A model generated the notes under the pieces. It ran no database searches, was not told the DNA's origin, and saw only the letters and a program-made list of their open reading frames with translations. A DNA stretch of 64,000 nucleotides, from positions 1-64,000 of the forward strand of contig CALWZO010000024.1 in NCBI GenBank assembly GCA_944386045.1, in the 5' to 3' direction. This document shows, piece by piece, positions 26,286 through 35,653 of the stretch (the stretch's first letter is position 1; each line of letters opens with the position of its first letter). Source of the DNA: an uncultured Clostridia bacterium. GTDB taxonomy: Bacteria > Bacillota > Clostridia > Oscillospirales > Ruminococcaceae. Made by a program: the position numbers and the translations under genes.

Positions 26286-28484
26286 TTGCAGGAGCGAGAA
26301 AGAATTGAAGGTACAATTTTATATATAACATTTTCTTCTCCGGATACCGGTTTTACGGTGCTGGAATTGCAGACGGATGAAGAAATGGTAACCGTAGTGG
26401 GAGAGATGGTGGGCCTTGCACCCGGGCAGCGGCTGGTTGTCTGGGGCAACTATACCAACCATCCCTCTTTTGGCGTGCAGTTCAAAGCCCGGAGTTATGA
26501 GGTTGCCCTTCCGGAGGAAGAAAACGCCATACTGCTGTATCTGTCGTCCGGTGCCGTAAAAGGCATAGGCCCGGCCATAGCCAAAAGAATTGTAAAAACC
26601 TTTGGCCGGCAGACCTTTGAGATACTGGCCCGGGACCCGGTGCGGCTGAGCAAGGTAAAAGGAATATCCTACAAACAGGCACTGGCCATACAGGAAGAAT
26701 TCAAGCGTATTTACGGCATACAGGATGTGATAGTAAATCTTGCGGGCTATGGGCTGAGCTCTGCCCAGGCCATAGCGCTGTATTCCTACTATGGTGAAAA
26801 TACGGTGGAAGCAGTAAATGCCAATCCCTATATACTGTGCGATGCCCCCTGCAACATTCCTTTTGAACAGGCGGATGAAATAGCCCAAAGGATGATGCTG
26901 GAATATGACAGCCGGCAAAGGGTGCGCGGGGGAATATTTTATGTTCTGCGCCACAATGCCAACAAAGGCCACAGCTGTGTGCCTGCCGACAGGCTGGTTT
27001 CCACGGTGTCGGCTTTTATAGGAGTAGAGCCGGAAAAGGCGGCCTCCAGCCTGGAGGATTGCTGTGACGAAGGCCGGCTGTTTGCCGAAGATATCAAAGG
27101 CACTATTTTTATATATCTGGCACAGCTTTATACCGCCGAAATGGTATCCTGTCAGAAAATTTCCCGGATGCTGCACAACCAGCCGCCGCGGGTGAAAAAT
27201 TTTTCTTCGGCAGTGGATGCCGTTCAAAAGATGCTGGACATAAAATACGCGCCTAATCAGATAAAGGCGCTGGAAAAGGTTATGGACAGCAGTATCAGCA
27301 TTATAACCGGCGGCCCCGGCACCGGTAAAACCACGCTGGTAAAAGGTATAATAACCCTGTTTGAAATGCAGGCGGAGACAGTCAGCCTGTGCGCACCCAC
27401 CGGCAGGGCGGCCAAAAGGCTGAGCGAACTTTCCGGCCGAAAGGCAAAGACAATCCACAGGCTGCTGGAAGTTATTCCCGGCAGCCGCAACGCCATAAGG
27501 TTTTCCCGCAACAAGGACAACCCCCTGCCCTGCGATGTGCTGATAGTGGACGAATGTTCCATGGTTGATATAGTACTGTTCAGCCAGCTGGTCACCGCCA
27601 CCAAAGACGGCTGCAGGATAGTCCTGGTGGGGGATTATAACCAGCTGCCTTCCGTGGGTGCCGGCAATGTACTGAAAGACCTGCTGGAATGCAACCTGGT
27701 GCCGGCAGTTCAGCTGACGGATATTTTCCGCCAGGCACAGCAAAGCGACATTGTGGTCAATGCCCACGCCATAAACCATGGAAAGCTGCCCATGGGTTCC
27801 GGCCGAACCGGGGATTACTTTTTTATGGAAAGGGACGAGAACAATATCGAGCCCACTGTTGCCTCGCTAATAAGCACCAGGCTTCCGTCGGCCTACGGCT
27901 ACAACAATTTTGACGATATACAGATAATCTGTCCGTCCAGGAAAAAGCGCGGCGGTACAGCCAATATTAACGCCCTGCTGCAATCGGTGATAAACCCCCG
28001 GTCGGAGGATAAAAAGCAGATAGTGTTCAACGGCATAACTTTCCGCGAGGGGGACAAGGTCATGCAGATAAAAAACAACTATGACCTGGAATACACCGGT
28101 GCAGACGGCGAAACCGAAATAGGTGTGTTCAACGGTGATATAGGTCGCATTGTCGCCATAGACACATACAACAAGACCATGACGGTGCGATTTGATGAAA
28201 AAGATTATGTATACCGGCAGGAGATATTCGGCCAGCTGGAACACGCCTGGGCCATAACTGTGCACAAAAGCCAGGGCAGTGAATTCAAAGCCGTTGTGTT
28301 GTGTATCAGCGACACGCCGGCAGAACTGCAATACAGAAATCTGCTTTACACCGCATTTACAAGGGCAAAAGAACTCCTTGTGGTGGTGGGCAGAACTGAT
28401 ATACTTCAAAACATGGTGACAAACGACAAAAAACAGTTGAGATATTCCGGCGTAAAACATTTTCTGGAGGAATACAATGTCTGA
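26286..28484 (+). CDS. recD2: RecD2-type ATP-dependent DNA helicase
   Basis: 732 aa, right for RecD2. An SF1B 5'-3' helicase that acts on recombination and repair intermediates without RecBC. An N-terminal OB-like and helix-hairpin-helix region (FSSPDTGFTVLEL; SSGAVKGIGPAIAKRIV; VKGISYKQALAIQEEF) is followed by Walker A ITGGPGTGKTTLVKG near residue 340, DEXX-type IVDECSMVD, motif III GDYNQLPSVG and C-terminal WAITVHKSQGSEF. The start is TTG 26286 with GGGAGG just upstream. It overlaps comF by 8 bp. Confidence 0.95.
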   Translation: MQERERIEGTILYITFSSPDTGFTVLELQTDEEMVTVVGEMVGLAPGQRLVVWGNYTNHPSFGVQFKARSYEVALPEEENAILLYLSSGAVKGIGPAIAKRIVKTFGRQTFEILARDPVRLSKVKGISYKQALAIQEEFKRIYGIQDVIVNLAGYGLSSAQAIALYSYYGENTVEAVNANPYILCDAPCNIPFEQADEIAQRMMLEYDSRQRVRGGIFYVLRHNANKGHSCVPADRLVSTVSAFIGVEPEKAASSLEDCCDEGRLFAEDIKGTIFIYLAQLYTAEMVSCQKISRMLHNQPPRVKNFSSAVDAVQKMLDIKYAPNQIKALEKVMDSSISIITGGPGTGKTTLVKGIITLFEMQAETVSLCAPTGRAAKRLSELSGRKAKTIHRLLEVIPGSRNAIRFSRNKDNPLPCDVLIVDECSMVDIVLFSQLVTATKDGCRIVLVGDYNQLPSVGAGNVLKDLLECNLVPAVQLTDIFRQAQQSDIVVNAHAINHGKLPMGSGRTGDYFFMERDENNIEPTVASLISTRLPSAYGYNNFDDIQIICPSRKKRGGTANINALLQSVINPRSEDKKQIVFNGITFREGDKVMQIKNNYDLEYTGADGETEIGVFNGDIGRIVAIDTYNKTMTVRFDEKDYVYRQEIFGQLEHAWAITVHKSQGSEFKAVVLCISDTPAELQYRNLLYTAFTRAKELLVVVGRTDILQNMVTNDKKQLRYSGVKHFLEEYNV

Positions 28485-29133
28485 TTTTATCAGAAAAATA
28501 CTGACCGTTCCCAAATGCCGCTGCTGTTTCAAACCGGCAGCGGGAAACCTGTGTGAAAGCTGCGGACTGCAGCTGGCAGCCTGCCGTATGAAAGAGGGCA
28601 AAATACCCGATGCCGACTGTCCGCCGCTGGTCGATACGGCCTATGGCTCCTACTATTACAAAGGCGCGGCGGCCCAGTCTGTCATAAAGGCAAAGTTTTC
28701 CAATCCGGCGCGGTTTCTTTCCTCTTTTTTACAGGATATTTCGGTTGACATTAACACAATTTTGGTGCAAAATGAAATAGATATGGTTCGGTCTGTGCCC
28801 TGCCATAAATCAAAGCTGTACACCTGTGAAACAGACCTGCCGCGGCAGATGGCAAAGGTCATTGGCCGCAGGTTCAAAGTGCCTGTATACCATGGGCTTA
28901 AAAAGATAAAAAAGACTGAAATTCAGCACAGCCTGCCCCTTGCCAAAAGAAAAACCAATTTACAGGGTGCATTTTTGGCGCAGACGGATATTGCGGGCAA
29001 AAATCTGTTGCTGATAGATGATGTTATGACCAGCGGCAGCACACTCAGCCGGTGTGCGCAGCGGCTGGTGCAGGCCGGCTGCGGTAAAATAACAGCGTGG
29101 GTATACGCTTACAACACTTACATGGAGGAATAA
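28477..29133 (+). CDS. comF: ComF family phosphoribosyltransferase-like protein
   Basis: 218 aa. The N terminus has a four-cysteine zinc motif CRCCFKPAAGNLCESC, and the C-terminal half is a type I phosphoribosyltransferase fold with the PRPP-binding LLLIDDVMTSGSTLS near residue 168. ComF proteins take part in DNA uptake in competent bacteria, and some have other roles in DNA metabolism. It overlaps recD2 and precedes mreB by 1 bp. No comEA, comEC or comFA is in view, so a competence role is unproven. Confidence 0.93.
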   Translation: MSDFIRKILTVPKCRCCFKPAAGNLCESCGLQLAACRMKEGKIPDADCPPLVDTAYGSYYYKGAAAQSVIKAKFSNPARFLSSFLQDISVDINTILVQNEIDMVRSVPCHKSKLYTCETDLPRQMAKVIGRRFKVPVYHGLKKIKKTEIQHSLPLAKRKTNLQGAFLAQTDIAGKNLLLIDDVMTSGSTLSRCAQRLVQAGCGKITAWVYAYNTYMEE

Positions 29134-29134
29134 A

Positions 29135-30160
29135 ATGGCAATAAGCAATGATATAGGAATAGACCTGGGCACCACCAAGGTTATGATATACAAACAGGAC
29201 GAAGGAATTGTTTTAAACGAACCCAGCGTGGTAGCCTATGATGTGAATACAGGTGCGCCCTTTGCTTTCGGACAGGAAGCATTTATGATGGTGGGCAAAA
29301 CACATAAAGGGATAGCGGCAGAATATCCGCTGAACGACGGCGTTATATCAAACTATACCCTTACCAAAGAGATGATAAAATATTTTATCAACAAGGCTTA
29401 CAATTCCAAAGTGATAAAACCCAAGGTGTGTATATGCGTGCCCAGCGCGGTAACGGGAATAGAGGAAAACGCCGTGGTTGATGCGGCGGTTTCATCCGGC
29501 GCAAGGCAGGTATTTTTGATAGAAGAACCAATAGCGGCCGCTTTGGGCGCAGGAATTGATATACTGAAGGCAAACGGCAATATAATTGTGGACATAGGCG
29601 GCGGAACCACTGACATAGCGGTAATATCCATGGGCGGTATAGTCTGCTCCCGTTCCATAAAAGTGGCCGGAAATACCTTTGATAAAGAAATTACCAAAAT
29701 GCTGAAAAACAAATACAGCTTTTCCGCAGGTCCCAGAGCCGTTCAGCAGCTGAAACACGAAATAGCCGACTGTCTGGCTGACAGACGGGAGGCGGTGCCT
29801 TACAAGGTTAAAGGAATAAACCTGGCCAAAGGCCTTCCCGGTATCCTGGAGCTTACCTCCAAAGACCTGTCCGAGGTGGTAAACCCCATAATCAGCGAAA
29901 TTTTAAACGCTGTGAAAAGGGTTTTGGAGGTCACCCCTCCGGAATTGTCCGGTGACATATACGAAAACGGTGTTATGCTTACCGGCGCAGGTGCAAAAAT
30001 CAAAAACCTGGACAAGTATCTGTCCGAAAACCTGAACATTAAAGTTCAGCTGGCGCAGGAGCCGGAAAAATGCGTTGCAATCGGCACCGGCCTGTCCTTT
30101 GCATTGGAAGGCAAGCTGGAGTCCGGTTTCCGTGATGTTACTCCGGGTTTTGACAAATAA
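29135..30160 (+). CDS. mreB: MreB/Mbl-type cell-shape protein
   Basis: 341 aa, normal for MreB. A bacterial actin that guides peptidoglycan synthesis along the cell wall. ATP-binding motifs are IGIDLGTTKVMIY near residue 7, IVDIGGGTTDIAVIS near residue 150 and LTGAGAKIKNL near residue 285. It is not followed by mreC/mreD here, so it may be an extra Mbl- or MreBH-type copy. The tight operon with comF suggests translation from the recD2 transcript. A terminator follows. Confidence 0.9.
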   Translation: MAISNDIGIDLGTTKVMIYKQDEGIVLNEPSVVAYDVNTGAPFAFGQEAFMMVGKTHKGIAAEYPLNDGVISNYTLTKEMIKYFINKAYNSKVIKPKVCICVPSAVTGIEENAVVDAAVSSGARQVFLIEEPIAAALGAGIDILKANGNIIVDIGGGTTDIAVISMGGIVCSRSIKVAGNTFDKEITKMLKNKYSFSAGPRAVQQLKHEIADCLADRREAVPYKVKGINLAKGLPGILELTSKDLSEVVNPIISEILNAVKRVLEVTPPELSGDIYENGVMLTGAGAKIKNLDKYLSENLNIKVQLAQEPEKCVAIGTGLSFALEGKLESGFRDVTPGFDK

Positions 30161-30170
30161 CAGGAAAGGA

Positions 30171-30200
30171 AGGCGGGCGCCGGTGCGCCTGCCTTTTTAC
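30171..30200 (+). terminator. Terminator of recD2-comF-mreB
   Basis: AGGCGGGCGC pairs with GCGCCTGCCT around a CGGT loop, followed by TTTTT; it lies 10 nt after the mreB stop and 5 nt before the next start. Confidence 0.88.
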
Positions 30201-30204
30201 GGGC

Positions 30205-30738
30205 ATGGAGTACAAACTGATAAAAAGCAAAAGGAAAACGGTCAGCATAACCGTTGAAAAGGACGCAGGCATAACGGTGAAAGCACCTGTCGGTGCAAGC
30301 AAAGCCGCCGTGGAACGGCTGCTGGAAAAGCACAGGCCGTGGATAGAAAAAAGACAGCGGCAGGCAAGGGAACGCGCATCCAGACGGACACCGCTGTCAC
30401 AGCGGCAGATAGAAGAGATGAAAAAACTTGCCAAAGATGTCATGGAGCGCAAGACCCGGTATTTTGCCCGGATTATGGGCGTAAAGTATAAATATGTAAA
30501 AATAACTTCCGCGAAAACCAGGTGGGGCTCGTGCAGTGCCGACAATGCCGTATGCTATTCTTACAGGACTATGCTGCTTACTGACAGACAAAGGGATTAT
30601 ATCGCCGTTCACGAGCTGGCCCATGTAAAGCAAAAAAATCATTCCAGGCTTTTTTATGCCGAAATAGAAAAGGTAATGCCGGATTACAGACAGGTGCAAA
30701 AAAGCATAAAAGAATTTGAAAACCTGGACCTGTACTGA
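30205..30738 (+). CDS. YgjP-like metal-dependent protease/hydrolase (DUF45, SprT-like)
   Basis: 177 aa. The core motif VHELAHVKQKNHSRLFY has the HELAH zinc site and a downstream histidine, as in the YgjP/DUF45 group. The N terminus (YKLIKSKRKTVSITVEKD) and the KTRWGSCSA block near residue 112 also fit. The function in Firmicutes is not established; sometimes it is called M48-family. The start lies right behind the mreB terminator with only a weak binding site, so a start a little downstream cannot be excluded. Confidence 0.85.
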   Translation: MEYKLIKSKRKTVSITVEKDAGITVKAPVGASKAAVERLLEKHRPWIEKRQRQARERASRRTPLSQRQIEEMKKLAKDVMERKTRYFARIMGVKYKYVKITSAKTRWGSCSADNAVCYSYRTMLLTDRQRDYIAVHELAHVKQKNHSRLFYAEIEKVMPDYRQVQKSIKEFENLDLY

Positions 30739-30858
30739 TTTCAGCCTAAAACACAAAAAGTATATTTCAAACCATCAATTTTCTATTTAGTTTTTAAATT
30801 GTCTTGATGTACAGTTATGTGATATAATATTATGATTTATGAATTTGGGAGTAAACAA

Positions 30859-33225
30859 ATGGACATAACAAAAGCCTTACAGCTAAGAAAAAAATATATA
30901 CAGCGGCAGTTTGCACATCTGAATGATATGCAGCAGCAGGCTGTGTTTACCATAAACGGCCCGTTGCTTATTCTGGCCGGTGCCGGCAGCGGCAAAACCA
31001 GCGTTCTGATAAACAGAATTTCAAACATGGTAAGATTTGCCGACAGCTTCAACAGCCCGTATTTCCCCGATGATGTAAGGGAGGATACCTTGCAGCGGCT
31101 GGAGGCGGCAGTATCCGGCGGCACAAAGCTGGACTTTGACCAGGAAAGGGAAATATCCACCGGCGAAATAAGACCGTACAACATACTGGCCATCACCTTT
31201 ACCAACAAGGCGGCAGCAGAGCTGCGCGCAAGGCTGGCGGCCTCCCTGGGCAAAAGGGCCCTGGACATAATGGCCAGCACATTCCACTCTCTGTGCGTCA
31301 GAATATTGCGTGTAGAGGGGGAAAGGCTGGGCTATGCCAAAGCGTTTACCATTTATGATTCCGACGACCAGAAACGCATAATGCGCGAGATTATGAAGGA
31401 TCTGAATATAGACGATAAGTTTATACAGCTGAAAACCGCTTTGAACAGAATATCCGGCTATAAAGACAAACTGATTTCTCCTTCCGAGGCGGAAAAATAT
31501 GCGGCCAACACCCATGAAAGACTGATAGTTTCCTGCTACGGAGAATATCAGAAACGCCTGAAAGCCGCCAACGCCCTGGACTTTGATGACCTTATATATC
31601 AGACTGTAAAATTGTTCAGGGAAAACAGCGATGTGCTGGAAAAATACCGGAATAGGTATAAATATATCATGGTAGACGAGTACCAGGACACCTCCACCGC
31701 CCAGTTCCGGCTGATAGACCTGCTCAGTTCCGGTCATGGTAACCTGTGTGTTGTGGGTGATGACGACCAAAGCATATATCGTTTCAGGGGCGCGACCATA
31801 GAAAATATCCTCAGTTTTGAAGAGCAGTACCCAAAGGCAAAGGTCATACGCCTGGAACAGAACTACCGTTCCACTGCCAACATACTTTCCGCCGCCAACA
31901 GTGTCATAGAAAACAACAAGGGCAGAAAGGGCAAGACCCTGTGGACCAGCGTAAAAGGTGGGGAAAAGGTAAAAATATTTCACCTGTCACGCGAAGGCGA
32001 GGAAGGCGCCAATGTGGTGTCTGTGATAGGCGAAAATGTGCGCAAAGGTGCAAAGCTGTCTGACCATGCGGTGCTGTACCGCATGAATATGCAGTCCTCC
32101 AACATTGAAAATGCCCTGGCACGCAGCGGCATACCTTACCGAGTTATCGGCGGCCATAGATTTTATGAAAGAAGCGAAATAAAGGACATAATGTCCTATA
32201 TAAATATAGTTGTCAACCCCACAGACAATCTGAGACTGAAAAGAATTATCAATGTCCCGGCCAGGAAAATAGGCGCATCCACCATAAACACTCTGCAGGA
32301 GCTGGCTGACGCAAAAGGTGTCAGCATGATTGACATACTGTACAACATGTATGAATACCCTGTCCTGTCCCGCGCGCTGACACCGCTGAACAACTTTTTG
32401 CAGATATATAAAAAACTGCTGGAGCTGTACAGAAACAGCCCTATGGAAGATTTTGTGCCCAACCTTATCAACATAACCGGATACCGGAGAATGCTGGAAG
32501 AACAGGGGGACGAAGGCATGACCAGGCTGGAAAACATCGGCCAGCTGGTGTCAAACATACAGGCTTTTAAAGATGCCAACGAAGGCGCCACTCTGGAGAT
32601 GTTCCTGGAGGAAGTCAGCCTGATAAGCGATATAGACAACTATGACGCCGACGCTGACAGCGTCACCCTTATGACTATCCATTCCGCCAAAGGCCTGGAG
32701 TTTCCGTATGTGTTCATAGTGGGCATGGAAGAGGGAATATTCCCCGGCGAGATGTCCAGGTACAGCCAGGAAGATATGGAAGAGGAAAGGCGCCTGTGCT
32801 ATGTGGGAATAACCAGGGCAAAGAAAGAACTGTATATTTCCCACTGCGATGAAAGAATGATCTTCGGCCAGACCAGGCGACCGCTGCCTTCACGCTTTAT
32901 CGACGAGATGGACAGCCGGGCCTGCCGGTTGATTGACAAGCGTCCGCAGGTGAAAAAGGTGGAACCTCTCAGCCGTGCGACGGTGGTACGCCCTGCACGC
33001 CCAATGCCCCAAAGCTCCTTTGCCGCTGCCCGGCGCCCCAAGGCTGCCGGCGGACGGAAAAAAACCTTTGCGCGGGGGGATAGGGTGGTGCATGATGTGT
33101 TCGGCACCGGTATTGTGGTAAACGCCACCCCCATAGCCAATGACACCATGCTGGAAATTGCTTTTGACAGCGTCGGCACCAAAAAGGTAATGGCCAATTT
33201 TGCCCCGGTAAAAAAAGCAGATTAA
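30859..33225 (+). CDS. pcrA: ATP-dependent DNA helicase PcrA/UvrD
   Basis: 788 aa, a normal length. SF1A 3'-5' helicase for nucleotide excision repair, mismatch repair and removal of RecA filaments. Motif Q LNDMQQQAV, Walker A ILAGAGSGKTSVL near residue 45, ITFTNKAA near 110, DEYQDTSTAQF near 270, VGDDDQSIYRFRGA near 297, and VTLMTIHSAKGLEF near 605 are all visible. The C terminus has the flexible tail with the RGDRVVHDVFGTGIVV Tudor-like RNA polymerase-binding block. I chose ATG 30859 for its GGGAG over a frame starting at 30832. Confidence 0.96.
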   Translation: MDITKALQLRKKYIQRQFAHLNDMQQQAVFTINGPLLILAGAGSGKTSVLINRISNMVRFADSFNSPYFPDDVREDTLQRLEAAVSGGTKLDFDQEREISTGEIRPYNILAITFTNKAAAELRARLAASLGKRALDIMASTFHSLCVRILRVEGERLGYAKAFTIYDSDDQKRIMREIMKDLNIDDKFIQLKTALNRISGYKDKLISPSEAEKYAANTHERLIVSCYGEYQKRLKAANALDFDDLIYQTVKLFRENSDVLEKYRNRYKYIMVDEYQDTSTAQFRLIDLLSSGHGNLCVVGDDDQSIYRFRGATIENILSFEEQYPKAKVIRLEQNYRSTANILSAANSVIENNKGRKGKTLWTSVKGGEKVKIFHLSREGEEGANVVSVIGENVRKGAKLSDHAVLYRMNMQSSNIENALARSGIPYRVIGGHRFYERSEIKDIMSYINIVVNPTDNLRLKRIINVPARKIGASTINTLQELADAKGVSMIDILYNMYEYPVLSRALTPLNNFLQIYKKLLELYRNSPMEDFVPNLINITGYRRMLEEQGDEGMTRLENIGQLVSNIQAFKDANEGATLEMFLEEVSLISDIDNYDADADSVTLMTIHSAKGLEFPYVFIVGMEEGIFPGEMSRYSQEDMEEERRLCYVGITRAKKELYISHCDERMIFGQTRRPLPSRFIDEMDSRACRLIDKRPQVKKVEPLSRATVVRPARPMPQSSFAAARRPKAAGGRKKTFARGDRVVHDVFGTGIVVNATPIANDTMLEIAFDSVGTKKVMANFAPVKKAD

Positions 33226-33319
33226 CCTGATTTTAAGAATTTGTATACAATTTTTTTAAAAATAGAATGTAAAATATATAAACAGAGATAAAAGCAAAAA
33301 GAGAAATGGAGATGCAAAC

Positions 33320-34084
33320 ATGAAAGTTCAACTGATAGCCTATACCCCAAACCCTGAAAAGGTTGTGGCGGCAGCGGCAAAACTGTGCTATTCCAACGCG
33401 GAGATAGACACCCTGCTGGACGGTCTGACAGAGGAAAAAAGCCGTGAATTTGTGCAGATGCTGGCTTCTATGGGTCATGAAAGCCCCACAGAGCATGTCA
33501 GCTTTACCTTTGCAATAGAAGGTGTTTCACGCTCGCTTCTGGCGCAGATAACACGCCACAGGATAGCCTCTTACAGTGTTCAGAGCCAGAGGTATGTAAA
33601 CCTTAAACAGCCGGAATTTGTCACTCCGCCGGAAATCGCTGCCGACAGCCGGTCGCTGGAACGGTTCAACAAAGCAATGGAGATGACAGCGGAAAACTAT
33701 CACAATGTCACCCGGATGCTGAAGGCGGCCCACAAAGAAAAAATGATGGCCGATGGCATGGGCGAAAAAGAGGCCAACCGCGCAGCGGAGAAAAAGGCAC
33801 TGGAAGATGCCAGGTTTATACTGCCCAACGCCTGCACCACAAAAATGATAGTGACCATGAACGCCCGCAGCCTGAACAACTTTTTTGCTCACCGCTGCTG
33901 CAACCGCGCCCAGTGGGAAATAAGACAGCTGGCTGACGAAATGCTGAAACTTGTTTACCGGGTGGCCCCGGCGCTGTTTGTCAAATCCGGCCCGCCCTGC
34001 GTAAAAGGTCCGTGTCCGGAAGGCAAAATGAGCTGCGGACAGATGGCCGAAATGCGCAAAAAATACGAAGAGATGAAAAAGTAG
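33320..34084 (+). CDS. thyX: Flavin-dependent thymidylate synthase ThyX
   Basis: 254 aa. It methylates dUMP to dTMP with methylene-THF and FADH2. The ThyX motif region reads RHRIASYSVQSQRYVN near residue 78; HR and S..S.RY positions are kept, though the consensus asparagine/glutamate is replaced by Y/Q, a variation I recall in some Firmicutes. The C-terminal tail GPPCVKGPCPEGKMSC has four cysteines, perhaps a metal site. tmk follows after 7 bp, so dTMP production and phosphorylation are linked. FolD (51767) supplies part of the folate cycle. No ThyA is in view. Confidence 0.94.
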   Translation: MKVQLIAYTPNPEKVVAAAAKLCYSNAEIDTLLDGLTEEKSREFVQMLASMGHESPTEHVSFTFAIEGVSRSLLAQITRHRIASYSVQSQRYVNLKQPEFVTPPEIAADSRSLERFNKAMEMTAENYHNVTRMLKAAHKEKMMADGMGEKEANRAAEKKALEDARFILPNACTTKMIVTMNARSLNNFFAHRCCNRAQWEIRQLADEMLKLVYRVAPALFVKSGPPCVKGPCPEGKMSCGQMAEMRKKYEEMKK

Positions 34085-34091
34085 GTGCTTT

Positions 34092-34754
34092 ATGGGCAAA
34101 CTTATAGTTGTGGAGGGGCTGGACGGCTCCGGAAAAGCCACACAGGCAAAGCTTCTTGCCGAAAAACTGAAAGAAATGGGCAAGGATGTAGTTCAGGTCA
34201 GCTTTCCGGACTACGACAGCGATTCCTCTGCCTTGGTAAAAATGTATCTTTCCGGCAAATTCGGCAGCCATGCGCAGGATGTAAACGCCTATGCCGCCTC
34301 GGCTTTTTACGCGGTGGACAGGTTTGCCAGCTATAAAACCTCCTGGCAGAAAGATTATGAAAACGGGCGGATTATAATAGCTGACAGATACACCACCTCC
34401 AACGGGGTGCACCAGTGTTCCAAGCTGGAAAAGGACAAATGGGACGATTTTGTCAACTGGCTGTATGATTTTGAATACAATAAAATGGGAATACCCGCGC
34501 CGGACTGCGTGATATATCTGAATATGTCTTTGCAGGTGTCCCAAAAGCTGCTTATGGACAGGTACCACGGTGACGAAAGCCGAAAAGACATACATGAAAA
34601 AGATACAGACTACCTGGCTGTGTCCAGGCAGGCCGCGCGGTTTTGCGCAGAAAAAAGCGGCTGGAAAACCATCAGGTGCGACGACGGAACACAGCCATAT
34701 ACACCGCAACAGATTTCCCGGCAGGTAACGGAGAATATTTTGGAGATTTTATGA
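34092..34754 (+). CDS. tmk: dTMP kinase (thymidylate kinase)
   Basis: 220 aa. It phosphorylates dTMP to dTDP. P-loop VVEGLDGSGKATQAKLL at the N terminus, DRYTTSNGVHQCSK near residue 96 (the DRY/H-type motif) and a lid-like RKDIHEKDTDYL near 155. In the P-loop, the residue after the lysine is Ala where GSGKST or GAGKTT is more common. It is the second gene of the thyX operon and overlaps the next gene by ATGA at 34751-34754. The presence of a DxG-type glycine run and length favour tmk over other NMP kinases. Confidence 0.92.
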   Translation: MGKLIVVEGLDGSGKATQAKLLAEKLKEMGKDVVQVSFPDYDSDSSALVKMYLSGKFGSHAQDVNAYAASAFYAVDRFASYKTSWQKDYENGRIIIADRYTTSNGVHQCSKLEKDKWDDFVNWLYDFEYNKMGIPAPDCVIYLNMSLQVSQKLLMDRYHGDESRKDIHEKDTDYLAVSRQAARFCAEKSGWKTIRCDDGTQPYTPQQISRQVTENILEIL

Positions 34755-35641
34755 TAGAATTCAAATCTATAACAACAGAGGATTTTGCCACCGTTTCCCC
34801 TATACTGAAACGGTCAGGAATAGAAAACTGCGAACATTGTTTTGCCACCATGCTGGTGTGGGCGCACAGGCATCCGGTTGAAATATCCGTGACGGAAAAC
34901 ACGGTGTTCATGCGCTCTGCCGGTGACAAACACACCTGGTATCTTTACCCCCGGGGAGAAATGGACCCGGTAAAGGCAATAAATCTTATAATACAGGATG
35001 CGCGGCGGCGCGAAAGCAAAATAAGCATATACGGTATTGACCGGGCCGGCGCGCAGGTCATCAAAAATAACTTTTCTGATATTTTTGATGTCACAGAGGA
35101 CAGAAACGGCGCAGACTATATATACAACAGCCGGGACCTGATAAACCTTCCCGGCAAAAAATATCAGAAAAAGCGCAACCACTGTTCAAGATTTGTAAGG
35201 GAAAACCCCGATTACAAATTTATCCCCATAACCACGGAAAATGTTCAGAGAGCAAAAGATTTTGAAATTTCCTGGTGCCAAAGGTACAACTGTGACAACG
35301 GCAGGGACCTTGTCAGCGAACAGCAGGGTATAATGCAGCTGCTGAACAATTTTGACAAAATGGACCTGATGGGTGCCATGATAGAAACAGGCGGGCAGAT
35401 TGTGGCAATGTCAATCGCGGCGCCGATAAACGAACGCATGGTTGATGTTATGATAGAAAAGGCATATCACGATGTAAACGGCGCATACGCTGTTATAAAC
35501 AGGGATTTTGCCGCAAACTGTTTTGGAAACTTTATGTATATCAACAGGGAGGATGACATGGGTATGGAAAACCTGAGAAAAGCCAAGCTCAGTTATTATC
35601 CCTGCGAGATAAAAAGTAAATTTTTGGCACAAAGCAAATAA
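34751..35641 (+). CDS. DUF2156 protein (phosphatidylglycerol lysyltransferase C-terminal-like)
   Basis: 296 aa. Its domain resembles DUF2156, the GNAT-type acyl-transfer half of MprF; the Firmicute proteins of this size lack the membrane flippase part. Visible are an ISIYGIDRAGAQVIKNNF block near residue 98 and the KYQKKRNHCSRFVRENPDYKF block near 138, then a C-terminal AYAVINRDFAANCF and YINREDDMGMENLRKAK. The substrate is unknown; some relatives may act on wall precursors or tRNA-bound amino acids. It shares the tmk stop codon region, so translation may be coupled, and a GNAT gene follows. Confidence 0.85.
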   Translation: MIEFKSITTEDFATVSPILKRSGIENCEHCFATMLVWAHRHPVEISVTENTVFMRSAGDKHTWYLYPRGEMDPVKAINLIIQDARRRESKISIYGIDRAGAQVIKNNFSDIFDVTEDRNGADYIYNSRDLINLPGKKYQKKRNHCSRFVRENPDYKFIPITTENVQRAKDFEISWCQRYNCDNGRDLVSEQQGIMQLLNNFDKMDLMGAMIETGGQIVAMSIAAPINERMVDVMIEKAYHDVNGAYAVINRDFAANCFGNFMYINREDDMGMENLRKAKLSYYPCEIKSKFLAQSK

Positions 35642-35653
35642 AAGGAGGGTTGT

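Noticed and set aside
26319..27779. 486-codon open frame on the minus strand
   Set aside because: It lies fully inside recD2 in antisense; its composition follows the codon bias of recD2, and there is no start signal.
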